A stretch of 64,000 bases of DNA from Ancylobacter sonchi (GCF_018390695.1 NZ_JAHBGF010000020.1:558001-622000), one strand, 5' to 3'; shown: positions 28,548 through 37,817, counted from the first letter of the stretch. Notes: a model not told the origin generated them from the sequence alone. Program-made: numbers and translations.

Positions 28548-28979
28548 TCACGGCTTGACCGCGAAGCTGAAGCTGCCGGTCGTCTTGTGGGTGTCGACCG
28601 AGGCGGCGGTCCATTGCACCGTATAGGTGCCGGCCGGCAGCACCGGAACCGTCACCGCAAGCGTCTTGCCGTCGCCGCCGGCCGCGAGACGTACCTCGCC
28701 CGTGCTCACCGCGCGGCCACCCTTGTCCGTCACCACCAGGCTGGAGAGCTTCGCCTCCAGCTTCTCGGTGAAGGTGACCGTGACCTCGCCGGGCGCGGCC
28801 GCGACCACGCCGTCCACCGGCGGCGAGGCGCTTTTGAGATGGGCGTGGGCGTCGGCGGCGCCGATGGAGCCAAGGAGCAGCAGAGCGATGGTGGCGAGCG
28901 CTCCCAACTGGCTGAGGGGCGGGAGCCGGCGCGGCCGGATTTCCGGCAGCGGGGCCAGGGCGAGTTCGCTGATCACCAT
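28548..28979 (-). CDS. copC: CopC-domain periplasmic copper-binding protein
   Basis: 143-residue exported protein. A hydrophobic signal (about residues 25-44, ending GAADA) precedes a mature N-terminus starting at H45, the N-terminal histidine that binds Cu(II) in CopC. The remaining copper ligands are likely D129 and H131 in SVDTHKTTG. The body reads PPVDGVVAAAPGEVTVTF as in CopC/YobA. The ATG at 28979 lies inside the end of the ABC permease gene (ATGGTGA overlap), and CopD follows by 9 bases. CopC and CopD normally handle copper uptake; coupling to a sulfonate-type permease is unusual. Confidence 0.85.
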   Translation of the reverse strand: MVISELALAPLPEIRPRRLPPLSQLGALATIALLLLGSIGAADAHAHLKSASPPVDGVVAAAPGEVTVTFTEKLEAKLSSLVVTDKGGRAVSTGEVRLAAGGDGKTLAVTVPVLPAGTYTVQWTAASVDTHKTTGSFSFAVKP

Positions 28980-30001
28980 TTGACGGTGCCCTTCTGCCAG
29001 GAGAGCAGCCGGTCGCGAGTGCGGAACAACAGGGTGGTGACGGCGGAGAACAGCAGCGCCATCAGCAGCAGCCCGGCATAGAGATGGCCATAGGCGCCCC
29101 AGCCCTGCGCCCAGGACAGGTAGTAGCCGAGGCCATCCTTCACCCCGAGCATCTCGGCAACCACCAGCACCGATATGCCGTTGCCGAGACCCATGAACAG
29201 GCCGACGAAGACATGCGGCAGCGAGGCCGGTACCGCGACCCTCAGCAGCAGGAAGCGGCGGTCGGCGCCCAGCGTGCGGGCGACGTCGTAATAGGCGGCA
29301 TCGACGCTGGCGACGCCGGACCAGGTGAGCACGGTGACCGGGAACCAGGTCGCCAGAGCGATCAGGAAGATGCCGGCGCTGAAGGTGCCGGGAAAGGTGA
29401 ACAGCACCAGCGGGATCAGTGCGGTGGTCGGCACCGGCCCGATGAAGCGCAGCACCGGGTGCACCCAGTAGCCGACGCCGCGCGACCAGCCGGTCGCCAC
29501 GCCGGTGAGGAACCCGGCCAGAGCGCCGAGGCCGGTGCCGAGGGCGAGCAGTACCAACGAGTGGCGCAGGCTGCTCCACAGCCGCGCATAGTCGGTGGCG
29601 TAGACGTCGGCGAGGTCCTGCGGCGGCGGGAAATAGGGCTGCGGCCACCAGCCGGTCTTCGCCGAGGCGATCTGCCAGAGGGTGAGCAGCACCGGCAGCA
29701 CGGCGAGCCACGGCACGTTGCGGCGCAGCCAGCCGGCGAGGCGGCCGAGCCGCGGTCCCAGCGCCGCCGAGGCGAGCAGCAGGATGGCGAACAGCGCCTG
29801 CGCCGCCGCGAGATCGGCGGTGAGCCGGTGAGACGTGCGATCCGGCCAGAGGCCGGTCACGGCGGCCGCGACCAGCCACAGCCCCGCCGCGCCGGCAAGG
29901 CCGGGAAAGGCGGGACGGGAAGACAGGAAGCCACGGACAAGCGCGATCCCGCCGGCGGCGGCAGAGTCGCGGGTTGTCGGGCCGAGGACGGCGTCGGTCA
30001 C
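28973..30001 (-). CDS. Sulfonate/taurine-type ABC transporter permease, orphan
   Basis: 342-residue permease with an extra N-terminal hydrophobic region (about 35-110) before the SsuC/TauC-type core. Core blocks are SAGIFLIALATWFPVTVLTW, YYDVARTLGADRRFLLLRVA and HVFVGLFMGLGNGISVLVVA. It is a clear paralogue of the divergent permease at 31637-32671, sharing the N-terminal extension and YWVHPVLRFIGP. No ATPase or binding protein is on its own strand, so it probably pairs with the plus-strand ATPase across the shared promoter. copC starts within its last codons. Confidence 0.85.
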   Translation of the reverse strand: MTDAVLGPTTRDSAAAGGIALVRGFLSSRPAFPGLAGAAGLWLVAAAVTGLWPDRTSHRLTADLAAAQALFAILLLASAALGPRLGRLAGWLRRNVPWLAVLPVLLTLWQIASAKTGWWPQPYFPPPQDLADVYATDYARLWSSLRHSLVLLALGTGLGALAGFLTGVATGWSRGVGYWVHPVLRFIGPVPTTALIPLVLFTFPGTFSAGIFLIALATWFPVTVLTWSGVASVDAAYYDVARTLGADRRFLLLRVAVPASLPHVFVGLFMGLGNGISVLVVAEMLGVKDGLGYYLSWAQGWGAYGHLYAGLLLMALLFSAVTTLLFRTRDRLLSWQKGTVKW

Positions 30002-30154
30002 CTCTGCACCTCATATTTCCGGGCGGTGGGCGTCGAAGCGGAGGCCGGTTTTATTGCCGGGTAGGGCTATCGACAGGCATGCACGCGCCGCGATGAAGGT
30101 TGTCGTGGCCGAAAGTTAGGAGGTCGAGGTCCGCTCGTGTCAATCGCTCCAGAT

Positions 30155-30176
30155 AAATGAAAAATCTATACTGGAA
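30155..30176. promoter_or_regulatory. AT-rich motif shared by sulfur-gene promoters, copy E (weakest)
   Basis: AATGAAAAATCTATACTGGAA in the divergent gap between the orphan permease operon and the LLM/Tau-type operon. It shares AATGA, AAAATCTA and CTG-A with copy D at 40771. Confidence 0.25.
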
Positions 30177-30296
30177 GGAGGGGCTACGAAGGATATTCGT
30201 ACTTCCCACGTCGTCGATAAAGTGAGGATTTTCCAGGAGGGATCACTACGCTTTGCCCTGAGCCGATCGATGTCCGGCATTTGGGAGATTCTGCGA

Positions 30297-31640
30297 ATGG
30301 CAAAGCGGGAAGGGCAATTGCGGCTGGGCGCCTTCTACCATGAGGGCGGGCATCACGTGGCGGCCTGGCGGCACCCCGAGGCGGCGCCGGACGGGCTCAA
30401 GGGCTTGATCGATTTCGCGCGCAAGGCGGAGGCGGCCAAGTTCGACGCGGTGTTCTTCGCCGACGGCCCGAGCGTGCGGCTGCGCAACCTCGCCGCCGCC
30501 AGCGCCAAGGCGCATAACGGGGTGCGGGCCTTCGAGCCGATCACGCTGCTCTCCGCGCTCGCCTTGGCGACCGACCGGATCGGCCTCGTCGCCACCGCCT
30601 CGTCAAGCTTCAACGAGCCCTACAACCTCGCGCGGCAGTTCGCCTCGCTGGACCATATCTCCGGTGGCCGGGCCGGCTGGAACCTCGTCACCACCAACGA
30701 CCAGGACGCGGCGTTCAACTTCAATCACGGCGCCCAGCTGCAACATGCCGACCGCTACCGGCGGGCGGCCGAGTTCGCCGACGTGGTGCTGGGGCTGTGG
30801 GACAGCTGGGAGGACGACGCCTTTCCGCGCGACCGCGAGGCCGGTCGCTATTTCGATCCCGCCAAGCTGCACGTGCTCGACCACAAGGGGCCGCACTTCC
30901 AGGTGCTCGGGCCGCTCAACATTCCCCGGTCGCCGCAGGGCCATCCGGTGGTGGTGCAGGCCGGCTCGTCCGAACCCGGCAAGGAGCTGGCGGCACGCAC
31001 CGCCGAGGTGATCTTCACCGCGCAGCAGACGCTGGCCGAGGCGGTCGAATTCTATGCCGACGTGAAGGCGCGGCTCGCCCGCTACGGCCGCTCGCGCGAT
31101 GATTTGAAGATCCTGCCCGGCGTCTCGCCGGTGATCGGGCGGACGCGGGCGGAAGCGCGGGCGAAATTCGACGCGTTGCAGGAGCTGATCACGCCCGAGG
31201 TAGGGCTCGGCCTGCTCTCCGACCATCTCGGCGCCGATCTCACCGGCTATCCGGTGGACGGCCCGATACCCGACCTGCCGGCGACCAATGGCGGCAAGAG
31301 CCGGCAGACGCTGGTGGTCGACCTGGCGCTGCGGGAGAAGCTGACGATCCGCGAGCTCTATCTGCGCATCGCCGGCGCGCGTGGCCACTGGCAACTGGTC
31401 GGCACGCCGGCCGACATCGCCGACCAGCTGGAGGAGCGCTTCGTCAATTACGGCGCCGACGGTTTCAACGTCATGCCGCCGCTGCTGCCTGGCAGCCTCG
31501 ACGACTTCATCGAGCTGGTGGTGCCGGAGCTGCGCCGGCGCGGCCTGTTCCGCACCGACTACGAAGGCACGACCCTGCGCGATCATCTCGGCCTCCGGCG
31601 GCCGGATAACCGCTTCGCGCAGCAGGTGGCGGCGGAATGA
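30297..31640 (+). CDS. LLM-class flavin-dependent monooxygenase (NtaA/SnaA/DszA family)
   Basis: 447 residues from the ATG at 30297, chosen for GGGAG about 8 bases upstream; a GTG at 30222 and an ATG at 30270 are alternatives. It is a bacterial-luciferase-like TIM barrel using FMNH2 and O2. Diagnostic blocks are DAVFFADGPSVR, SSSFNEPYNLARQFASLDHI, GRAGWNLVTT and the late HLGLRRPDN. The NtaA/DszA branch oxidises aminopolycarboxylates, sulfones or sulfonates. Its stop overlaps the permease start (ATGA), so it is coupled to the Tau-type importer and probably desulfonates what that importer brings in. No flavin reductase is in this operon. Confidence 0.87.
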   Translation: MAKREGQLRLGAFYHEGGHHVAAWRHPEAAPDGLKGLIDFARKAEAAKFDAVFFADGPSVRLRNLAAASAKAHNGVRAFEPITLLSALALATDRIGLVATASSSFNEPYNLARQFASLDHISGGRAGWNLVTTNDQDAAFNFNHGAQLQHADRYRRAAEFADVVLGLWDSWEDDAFPRDREAGRYFDPAKLHVLDHKGPHFQVLGPLNIPRSPQGHPVVVQAGSSEPGKELAARTAEVIFTAQQTLAEAVEFYADVKARLARYGRSRDDLKILPGVSPVIGRTRAEARAKFDALQELITPEVGLGLLSDHLGADLTGYPVDGPIPDLPATNGGKSRQTLVVDLALREKLTIRELYLRIAGARGHWQLVGTPADIADQLEERFVNYGADGFNVMPPLLPGSLDDFIELVVPELRRRGLFRTDYEGTTLRDHLGLRRPDNRFAQQVAAE

Positions 31641-32671
31641 CCATGAGCGACATTCCCTCGCCTTCCCAGGGGCACGCCAGCGCGCCTCACCTCACGCTCG
31701 CCGACGTGGTGCCGGCGGTCCCCCGGCCGCTGGTGGATGTCGTCGGGCTCGTGGCGGGCATCGCCTGGCTGGCGGTGGTGGCGGCGGCGCTGGCTTTAGA
31801 GGATGTCGGCGACTGGCCGCGCACCCCGACCTTCGCCGCCGCCGCCGGGCTGGTGGCCGCCACCTTCATCGTGCTCGCGATCGGCAGCCGCTGGCTCGGA
31901 GCGGCCTCGCGCTGGCTCGACCGCGCGGCGCTCTGGCTGATCGTGCTCGGCCTGTTCTTCACGCTGTGGCAGCTCGCCTCCGCCAAGCTCGGCTGGCTGC
32001 CGCTGCCGTTCTTCCCGCCGCCGCAGGCGCTGCTCGAGGTGTATCTCGACGACTTCCCGCGGCTGGGGGTGAGCATCCTCGCCTCGGTGAAGCTCCAGCT
32101 GTGGGGCTATTCCATCGGCGCGGTGGCGGGCTTCCTCACCGGCGTCTCCATCGGCTGGTCGCAGCGCGCCGCCTATTGGGTGCATCCGGTGCTGCGCTTC
32201 ATCGGTCCGCTGCCGGCCGGCGCCTGGCTGCCCATCGCCTTCTTCGCCTTCCCGTCCAGCTGGAGCGCCGGCATCTTCCTGATCGCGCTGGCCACCGGCT
32301 TCCCGGTCACCGTGCTGACCTGGTCCGGCATATTGAGCGTCAACCCGGCCTATTACGACGTCGCCCGCACGCTGGGCGCGCGCTCGCGCTTCCTGGTGCT
32401 GAAGGTCGCGATCCCCGCCGCGCTGCCGCATGTGTTCGTCGGCCTGTTCATGGCGCTCGGCACCTCGTTCTCGGTGCTGGTGGTGGCCGAACTGCTCGGC
32501 GTGAAGGCCGGGCTCGGCTTCTACATGCAGGCGGCGCAGGGCTGGGGCGACTACGCAAACCTCTATGCGGCGCTGCTGGTGCTGGCGCTGCTCTGCTCGG
32601 GCGCGGTGTCGCTGCTGTTCGCCGCCCGCGACCGCTTCCTCTCCTGGCAGAAGGATCTCGTGACATGGTGA
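31637..32671 (+). CDS. Sulfonate/taurine-type ABC transporter permease
   Basis: 344-residue inner-membrane permease with a long N-terminal hydrophobic extension and the SsuC/TauC-type core (SAGIFLIALATGFPVTVLTW, YYDVARTLGARSRFLVLKVA). It starts in the stop of the LLM gene, and the ATPase ATG (32665) overlaps its own end. It is the paralogue of the minus-strand permease at 28973-30001; the two may form a heterodimer. Confidence 0.88.
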   Translation: MTMSDIPSPSQGHASAPHLTLADVVPAVPRPLVDVVGLVAGIAWLAVVAAALALEDVGDWPRTPTFAAAAGLVAATFIVLAIGSRWLGAASRWLDRAALWLIVLGLFFTLWQLASAKLGWLPLPFFPPPQALLEVYLDDFPRLGVSILASVKLQLWGYSIGAVAGFLTGVSIGWSQRAAYWVHPVLRFIGPLPAGAWLPIAFFAFPSSWSAGIFLIALATGFPVTVLTWSGILSVNPAYYDVARTLGARSRFLVLKVAIPAALPHVFVGLFMALGTSFSVLVVAELLGVKAGLGFYMQAAQGWGDYANLYAALLVLALLCSGAVSLLFAARDRFLSWQKDLVTW

Positions 32672-33462
32672 CCGCCGCCATCCAGACGCCGGAGGCGCCC
32701 CGCGTCACCGGCGCGTCGCTCGACATCGAGGATGTCAGCCACGGCTTCGAACTCGACGGCTCGGTGCTGGAGGTGCTCGACGATGTGAGCCTCCACGTCG
32801 CGCCCGGCGAGTTCGTCGCCCTGCTCGGCCCCTCCGGCTGCGGGAAGTCGACGCTCCTGCGCCTCATCGCCGGGCTGGAGCCGCCGACGCGCGGCAAGCT
32901 CAGCGAGGCCGGGCGGCCGATCGCCGGACCCAACCCGTCGCGGGTGGTGGTGTTCCAGGATCCGACGCTGTTTCCCTGGCGCACCGTCCGGCGCAACGTC
33001 GCGGTCGGACCGGAGGCGCAGGGCACGCTGAAGCAATCGCAGCAGCGCATCGACGAGGCACTTGCTCTGGTCGGCCTGACGAAATTCGCCAAGGCCTATC
33101 CGCACCAGCTCTCCGGCGGCATGGCGCAGCGCGTCGCGCTGGCCCGCGCGCTGGTGAACGACCCCGACGTGCTCATCCTCGACGAGCCGCTCGGCAAGCT
33201 GGATTCGCTGACCCGCATCACCATGCAGGCCGAGCTGGTGTCGCTGTGGCGGCGCGAGGGCTTCACCGCCATCCTCGTCACCCACGACGTCGAGGAGGCG
33301 CTGTTCCTCGCCAACCGCGTCGTCGTTTTCAGCGACCGGCCGGCGCGTGTGAAGGCCGATATCCCGGTCGACCTGCCTTATCCCCGCCATCGAGGCGACC
33401 CGCGCCTCGCCGAACTGCGCCGTCAGGTGCTCGGCCTGCTCGGCCTCGACGCCGACTGGTAG
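32665..33462 (+). CDS. Sulfonate/taurine-type ABC transporter ATP-binding protein
   Basis: 265-residue ATPase with Walker A GPSGCGKST, signature LSGGMAQR, Walker B LILDEPLGKLDS and the switch in LVTHDVEEALFL, the SsuB/TauB pattern. It is the only ATPase near the two paralogous permeases, so it may energise both. It overlaps the upstream permease by 7 bases and is followed by the binding-protein gene. Confidence 0.88.
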   Translation: MVTAAIQTPEAPRVTGASLDIEDVSHGFELDGSVLEVLDDVSLHVAPGEFVALLGPSGCGKSTLLRLIAGLEPPTRGKLSEAGRPIAGPNPSRVVVFQDPTLFPWRTVRRNVAVGPEAQGTLKQSQQRIDEALALVGLTKFAKAYPHQLSGGMAQRVALARALVNDPDVLILDEPLGKLDSLTRITMQAELVSLWRREGFTAILVTHDVEEALFLANRVVVFSDRPARVKADIPVDLPYPRHRGDPRLAELRRQVLGLLGLDADW

Positions 33463-33524
33463 CCGTTTTCCCCGCGCCGTTCCTCGCTCGCCGTCATTTC
33501 CCGCTCGCTTCGAAAGGTCCCTCC

Positions 33525-34547
33525 ATGTCCGACACGTCGTCCCTCATCTCGCGCCGTCATCTCCTGGGAGCCGCCGGCGCGCTCGCGGCGGGCGTGCCCT
33601 TCGCCGCCGGCCTCCTCGATGTTCCCGCGCTGGCACAGGCTGCCGCGCCGCTGAAGGTGAAGCTCGGCTGGAGCGGCACCGGCATCTGCCTCATCTCGGT
33701 GCCCACCGCGGTGGAGAAGGGCTTCTTCGTCAAGCACGGCCTCGACGTCGAGGTGGTGAAGTTCGGCTCGGCCTTCGACCAGAGCCTGGAAGCGGTGGCC
33801 TCCGGCAAGATCGACGCCACGGTCAACTTCATCCTGCGCTTCCTGAAGCCGCTGGAGCAGGGCATCAACATCAAGTTCACCGGCGCGCTGCATGGCGGCT
33901 GCATCCGCGTGCTGACCCCGACCTCAGCCGGGATCACCGACTACACGCAGCTGAAGGGCAAGACCATCGGCGTGGTCGACCTCGCCAGCGCCGCCAAGAA
34001 CTTCACCTCGGTGCAGCTCTACAAGGCCGGCCTCGACCCCAACAAGGATGTCGAGTGGCGCGTCTATCCGGTCGACCTGCTCGGCGAAGCCGTGCGCAAG
34101 GGTGAGATCTTCGCCGCCGCCGATGCCGATCCCGGCATCTACCTGGTGCTGAAGAACAGCAATGGCAGCCTGAACGAACTCGGCGGCCTCGCGCACGGCA
34201 TCTACAAGGACCTCAGCTGCTGCGGCGTCGCGGTGCGCAACGAGTTCCTCACCGAGAACAAGCCGGCCGCCGCCGCGCTCACCCGCGCGCTGCTGGAAGC
34301 CGCCGACTGGGTGCACAACAACCCCGATGAGGCGGCGCAGATCTTCACCGCCTATTCGCCGATCGCCAAGCCGATCCTCGCCGAGATCATCCGCAGCCAT
34401 ACCCACCAGCACCATTTCGGCGGCGGCCCGGACCTGCAGAAGGAGGTCGCCATCTATGCCGACGACCTCAAGACGGTGGGCATCCTGAAACCCCGCACCG
34501 ATCCGGCCAAGCTCTCCGACCGCATCGTCGTCGACGTGCTGAGCTGA
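33525..34547 (+). CDS. Sulfonate/nitrate/taurine-type ABC substrate-binding protein
   Basis: 340-residue periplasmic binding protein of the NMT1/THI5-SsuA type. A Tat signal is present (SRRHLLGAAGALAAG near residues 9-23, cleavage near LAQAA). The mature part starts LKVKLGWSGTGICLISVPTA and includes AVASGKIDATVNFIL and GVAVRNEFLTENKPAAAAL. It closes the LLM-permease-ATPase set, so sulfonate or a related organosulfur anion is the inferred ligand. Confidence 0.85.
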   Translation: MSDTSSLISRRHLLGAAGALAAGVPFAAGLLDVPALAQAAAPLKVKLGWSGTGICLISVPTAVEKGFFVKHGLDVEVVKFGSAFDQSLEAVASGKIDATVNFILRFLKPLEQGINIKFTGALHGGCIRVLTPTSAGITDYTQLKGKTIGVVDLASAAKNFTSVQLYKAGLDPNKDVEWRVYPVDLLGEAVRKGEIFAAADADPGIYLVLKNSNGSLNELGGLAHGIYKDLSCCGVAVRNEFLTENKPAAAALTRALLEAADWVHNNPDEAAQIFTAYSPIAKPILAEIIRSHTHQHHFGGGPDLQKEVAIYADDLKTVGILKPRTDPAKLSDRIVVDVLS

Positions 34548-34580
34548 GCCCCCGCGAGACCGACGAGGAACGCATCGCCC

Positions 34581-36125
34581 ATGACCAGTCCCGCCTCTCC
34601 CGACGCCGCCTCGGTCGACGCCGTCGCTCGCGAAGCCGTCGCTCGTGAAGCCGTCGCTCGTGAAGCCGTTGCTCGTGAAGCCGTTGCTCGTGAAGCCGTT
34701 GCTCGTGAAGCCGTTGCTCGTGAAGCCTTGCGCCTCATCGGCCCCGATCCAGAGAACTGGGTGCCGCCGCGCGAGGGCGTCGACCACAATGTGGCGATCG
34801 TCGGCGGCGGGCAGACCGGGACCACCTTCGCCTTCGCGCTGCGGCGCGCGGGCGTTGGCGGGGTGAGCGTGATCGAGGCGGCGCCGGACGAACGCTCGAC
34901 CGGCGTCTGGCTCACCCGGGCCCGGATGGAGCGGCTGCGCACGCCGAAGGCGCTGCCGGGGCCGGAGCTTGGCATCGCCGGGCTGTCGTTCCAGTCCTGG
35001 TACGAGGCGCGGCATGGGCGCGAAGCCTATGCCGCGCTCGCCTCCATCCCGCGCCGCGACTGGGCGGAATACCTGATCTGGTACAAGGACTTCCTGCGCA
35101 TTCCCGTGCGCTATGGCGTGCGGCTCACGCGCATCGAGCCGGCGGGCGGGGTGTTCCGCCTGCATCTGGAGGCGGAGGGGCGCTCCTTCGTGGAGACGGC
35201 GCGCAAGGTGCTGCTCGCCAATGGCGTGGCGGGCAATGGCGGACCGTTCGTGCCGCCGGTGCTCGCCGACAATCTGCCGCGCGCGCGCTATGCCCACACC
35301 GCCGATGCCATCGATTTTACCGCACTCAAGGGCAAGTCGGTGGCGGTGCTCGGCGCGGCAGCTTCCGCCTTCGACGCGGCGGCGACCGCGCTGGAGGCCG
35401 GCGCCGCCGAGGTACATCTCTTCGCCCGGCGGGACGGGGTCGCCTCGGTGCCGATCAACCGGCTGCGCGGCTATCCCGGCGCCTATGACAACTACCCCGC
35501 ATTGCCGGACCGGGTGCGCTGGCTGCAGGCGCTGCGCTTCCTGCGTGCCGGCTCGACGCCGCCGCCCGATGCGGTGCGGCGCGTCGTCCGCTTCGACAAT
35601 TTCCACCTGCACCTCGCCGCGCCCTGGACGAGCGCGCGCGAAGAGGAGGGCCGGATCGTCGCCACCGCCGCCGGCGAGCGGTTCAGCTTCGACTTCGCCA
35701 TCGCCGGCACCGGCTACTTCGTCGATCCCGCCGCGCGGCCGGAGCTCGCCGATGTCGCCGGCCATATCCTGCGCTGGCGCGACCGCTACGCGCCGCCGGC
35801 CGACGAGCGGCATGAGGGGCTCGGCGCGCATCCCTATCTGGGACTCGGGCACGAATATCTGGAGAAGGAGCCGGGCGCGGCGCCCTATCTCGGGGATATC
35901 CACGTCTACAACCCCGGCGGCTTCGTGAGCTTCGGCCTGCCGATCGGCGACGTGCCGAGCTTCCGGCGCGACATTCCGAGCGTGGTGGCGCGCATCAGCC
36001 GCGACCTGTTCCTCGCCGATCTCGATGCCCATGAGCGGCGCATCACCGGCACCATCGCCGCCGAGTTCGACGAGAGCCTCTATGCCTCGGCGGTCTGGCG
36101 CGGCGCCAAGGCGGCGGCGGAATAG
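34581..36125 (+). CDS. FAD/NAD(P)-dependent flavoprotein oxidoreductase with N-terminal AVARE repeat
   Basis: 514 residues. Residues 14-48 are seven perfect copies of AVARE, an alpha-helical Ala/Arg/Glu stretch not typical of the family. An FAD Rossmann motif (VAIVGGGQTG, residues 71-80) and a second dinucleotide motif (VAVLGAAASAFDAA) follow, as in class B flavoprotein monooxygenases and CzcO-like flavoproteins. It lies 33 bases after the binding-protein gene on the same strand. It may oxidise the imported organosulfur compound. Whether the repeat is translated depends on the start; no internal start fits better. Confidence 0.8.
   Translation: MTSPASPDAASVDAVAREAVAREAVAREAVAREAVAREAVAREAVAREALRLIGPDPENWVPPREGVDHNVAIVGGGQTGTTFAFALRRAGVGGVSVIEAAPDERSTGVWLTRARMERLRTPKALPGPELGIAGLSFQSWYEARHGREAYAALASIPRRDWAEYLIWYKDFLRIPVRYGVRLTRIEPAGGVFRLHLEAEGRSFVETARKVLLANGVAGNGGPFVPPVLADNLPRARYAHTADAIDFTALKGKSVAVLGAAASAFDAAATALEAGAAEVHLFARRDGVASVPINRLRGYPGAYDNYPALPDRVRWLQALRFLRAGSTPPPDAVRRVVRFDNFHLHLAAPWTSAREEEGRIVATAAGERFSFDFAIAGTGYFVDPAARPELADVAGHILRWRDRYAPPADERHEGLGAHPYLGLGHEYLEKEPGAAPYLGDIHVYNPGGFVSFGLPIGDVPSFRRDIPSVVARISRDLFLADLDAHERRITGTIAAEFDESLYASAVWRGAKAAAE
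34620..34724 (+). repeat. Seven tandem 15-bp repeats inside a flavoprotein gene
   Basis: Seven units of GCCGTYGCTCGYGAA run head to tail. Units 4-7 are identical and units 1-3 differ by one or two silent changes. The unit is a multiple of three, so copy-number change keeps the frame and only alters the AVARE tract length. Confidence 0.95.
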
Positions 36126-36205
36126 CCGACCTCTCCCGCGGCCGGGCGGATGCCGGACGCATCCCGCTCGGTCGACCCTTCCCTGTCACATGAGCGAGGA
36201 CCCCC

Positions 36206-37780
36206 ATGATCCGCATCCTCTGCGGCGCGCTCGCCCTGCTGCTTGGAGTTGCGCCGGCGCTCGCCGACGGGACGCCGAAGCGCGGCGGCACGCTCAACAT
36301 GCTCGTAGAGCCCGAGCCGCCGACGCTGGTCGGCATCGCCAACACCGCCGGTCCGACCGGCAAGGTATCGCCGAAGGTCACCGAGGGGCTGCTGAGCTAC
36401 GGTTTCGACCTGAAGCCGCAGCCGCAGCTCGCGACCTCCTGGCAGGTCTCGGAGGACGGGCTGCGCTATACGTTCAAGCTGCGGCCGGGCGTGAAATGGC
36501 ATGACGGCGTCGACTTCACCTCGGCCGACGTCGCCAATTCGATCCGCCTCCTGAAGCAGTATCATCCGCGCGGCCGCGCGACCTTCTCCAGCGTGGTCGA
36601 CATCGAGACGCCGGATCCGCTCACCGCGACCATCGTGCTGTCGAAGCCGGCGCCGTTCCTGCTCACCGCGTTCGCGGCCTCCGAGACGCCGATCGTGCCG
36701 AAGCACATCTATGGCGACGGCGATCCCGCCACCAATCCGGCGAACCGCGCGCCTATCGGCACCGGCCCCTACATCTTCAAGGAATGGGTGCGCGGCAGCC
36801 ATGTCGTCTATGAGCGCAACCCGAACTACTGGGACGCGCCCAAACCCTATATCGACCGGCTGGTCGTCAAGTTCATTCCCGATCCCGCGGCGCGGGCGGT
36901 GGCGTTCGAGACCGGCGCGGTGGATGTCGGCGGCGAAAGCCCGGTGCCGCTGAGCGAGATCGAGCGGCTGAAGGCGGTGCCGGAGATCGGCATCGAGACG
37001 CGTGGCTACGAATACAGTGCCTCGGTCACGCGCATCGAGTTCAACCTGTCCAACCCGTATCTCAAGGACATACGGGTGCGCCGCGCCATCGCGCACGCCA
37101 TTGACCGCAAGGTGATCCTGAACACCGTCTGGTACGGCTATGGCGTCATCTCTCCGAACCCGATCAGCCCGGTGCTGGCCCGCTACTCCGATCCCGACGC
37201 GAAGATCTACGCCTACGACCCCAAGCGGGCCGAGCAACTGCTCGACGAGGCCGGCTTCAAGCGGGGGCCGGACGGCGTGCGCTTCCGGCTCGTGCATGAC
37301 TTCCTGCCCTATGGCGACGGCTACAAGCGCACCGCCGACTATCTCGCGCAGGCGCTGCGCCGGATCGGCATCGAGGTGACGATCCGCAGCCAGGACTTCG
37401 CCACTTACATCAAGCGCGTCTATACCGACCGCGACTTCGACTTCACCAATAACTCGATGGGCAACACCTTCGATCCGACCATCGGCGTGCAGCGGCTCTA
37501 CTGGTCGAAGAACTTCAAGAAGGGCGTACCGTTCTCCAACGGCTCCGGCTGGAGCAACCCCGAGGCCGACGCGGCCCTGGAGGCGGCGGCGGTGGAGACC
37601 GACGAGGAGAAGCGCGTCGCCGATTTCCGTGCCTTCCAGCGCCTGGTGGTGGAGGAGGTGCCGGACATCACCCTGCTCAGCCTGTCGCAGGTGACGATCT
37701 ATAACCGGAAGATCAAGGACCACACGGTGGGCGCCGGCGGTCTCAACGACAACCTCGCCGGGGTCTGGATCGACCAGTGA
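36206..37780 (+). CDS. Family-5 (dipeptide/opine/nickel-type) ABC substrate-binding protein
   Basis: 524-residue periplasmic protein with a Sec signal (MIRILCGALALLLGVAPALA). Family-5 blocks are KRGGTLNMLVEPEPPTLVGI, LRPGVKWHDGVDFTSADVA and NPNYWDAPKPYIDRLVVKFI. The start follows GCGAGGA by 5 bases. It is clearly related to the protein at 39124-40713. No permease is on this strand, so it probably feeds the DppBCDF-type importer at 43665-47593. Confidence 0.88.
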   Translation: MIRILCGALALLLGVAPALADGTPKRGGTLNMLVEPEPPTLVGIANTAGPTGKVSPKVTEGLLSYGFDLKPQPQLATSWQVSEDGLRYTFKLRPGVKWHDGVDFTSADVANSIRLLKQYHPRGRATFSSVVDIETPDPLTATIVLSKPAPFLLTAFAASETPIVPKHIYGDGDPATNPANRAPIGTGPYIFKEWVRGSHVVYERNPNYWDAPKPYIDRLVVKFIPDPAARAVAFETGAVDVGGESPVPLSEIERLKAVPEIGIETRGYEYSASVTRIEFNLSNPYLKDIRVRRAIAHAIDRKVILNTVWYGYGVISPNPISPVLARYSDPDAKIYAYDPKRAEQLLDEAGFKRGPDGVRFRLVHDFLPYGDGYKRTADYLAQALRRIGIEVTIRSQDFATYIKRVYTDRDFDFTNNSMGNTFDPTIGVQRLYWSKNFKKGVPFSNGSGWSNPEADAALEAAAVETDEEKRVADFRAFQRLVVEEVPDITLLSLSQVTIYNRKIKDHTVGAGGLNDNLAGVWIDQ

Positions 37781-37785
37781 GCGAA

Positions 37786-37817
37786 CCGGCGGCGGGAGCC
37801 CCAAATCCCGCCGCCGG
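37786..37817 (+). terminator. Strong hairpin downstream of the family-5 binding-protein gene
   Basis: Perfect 12-bp stem CCGGCGGCGGGA/TCCCGCCGCCGG with an 8-base loop, 5 bases after the stop codon and before a convergent gene. It lacks a long U-tract, so termination is likely but not certain. Confidence 0.6.

Noticed and set aside
27222..29081. Open plus-strand frame of about 620 codons opposite copC and copD
   Set aside because: Very Arg/Gln/Glu/Ala-rich, no family motifs, mirrors the GC skew of the real genes.
33924..36032. Open minus-strand frame of about 700 codons opposite the binding-protein and FAD oxidoreductase genes
   Set aside because: Spans two well-conserved genes on the other strand, has no recognisable domain, and owes its length to GC codon bias.
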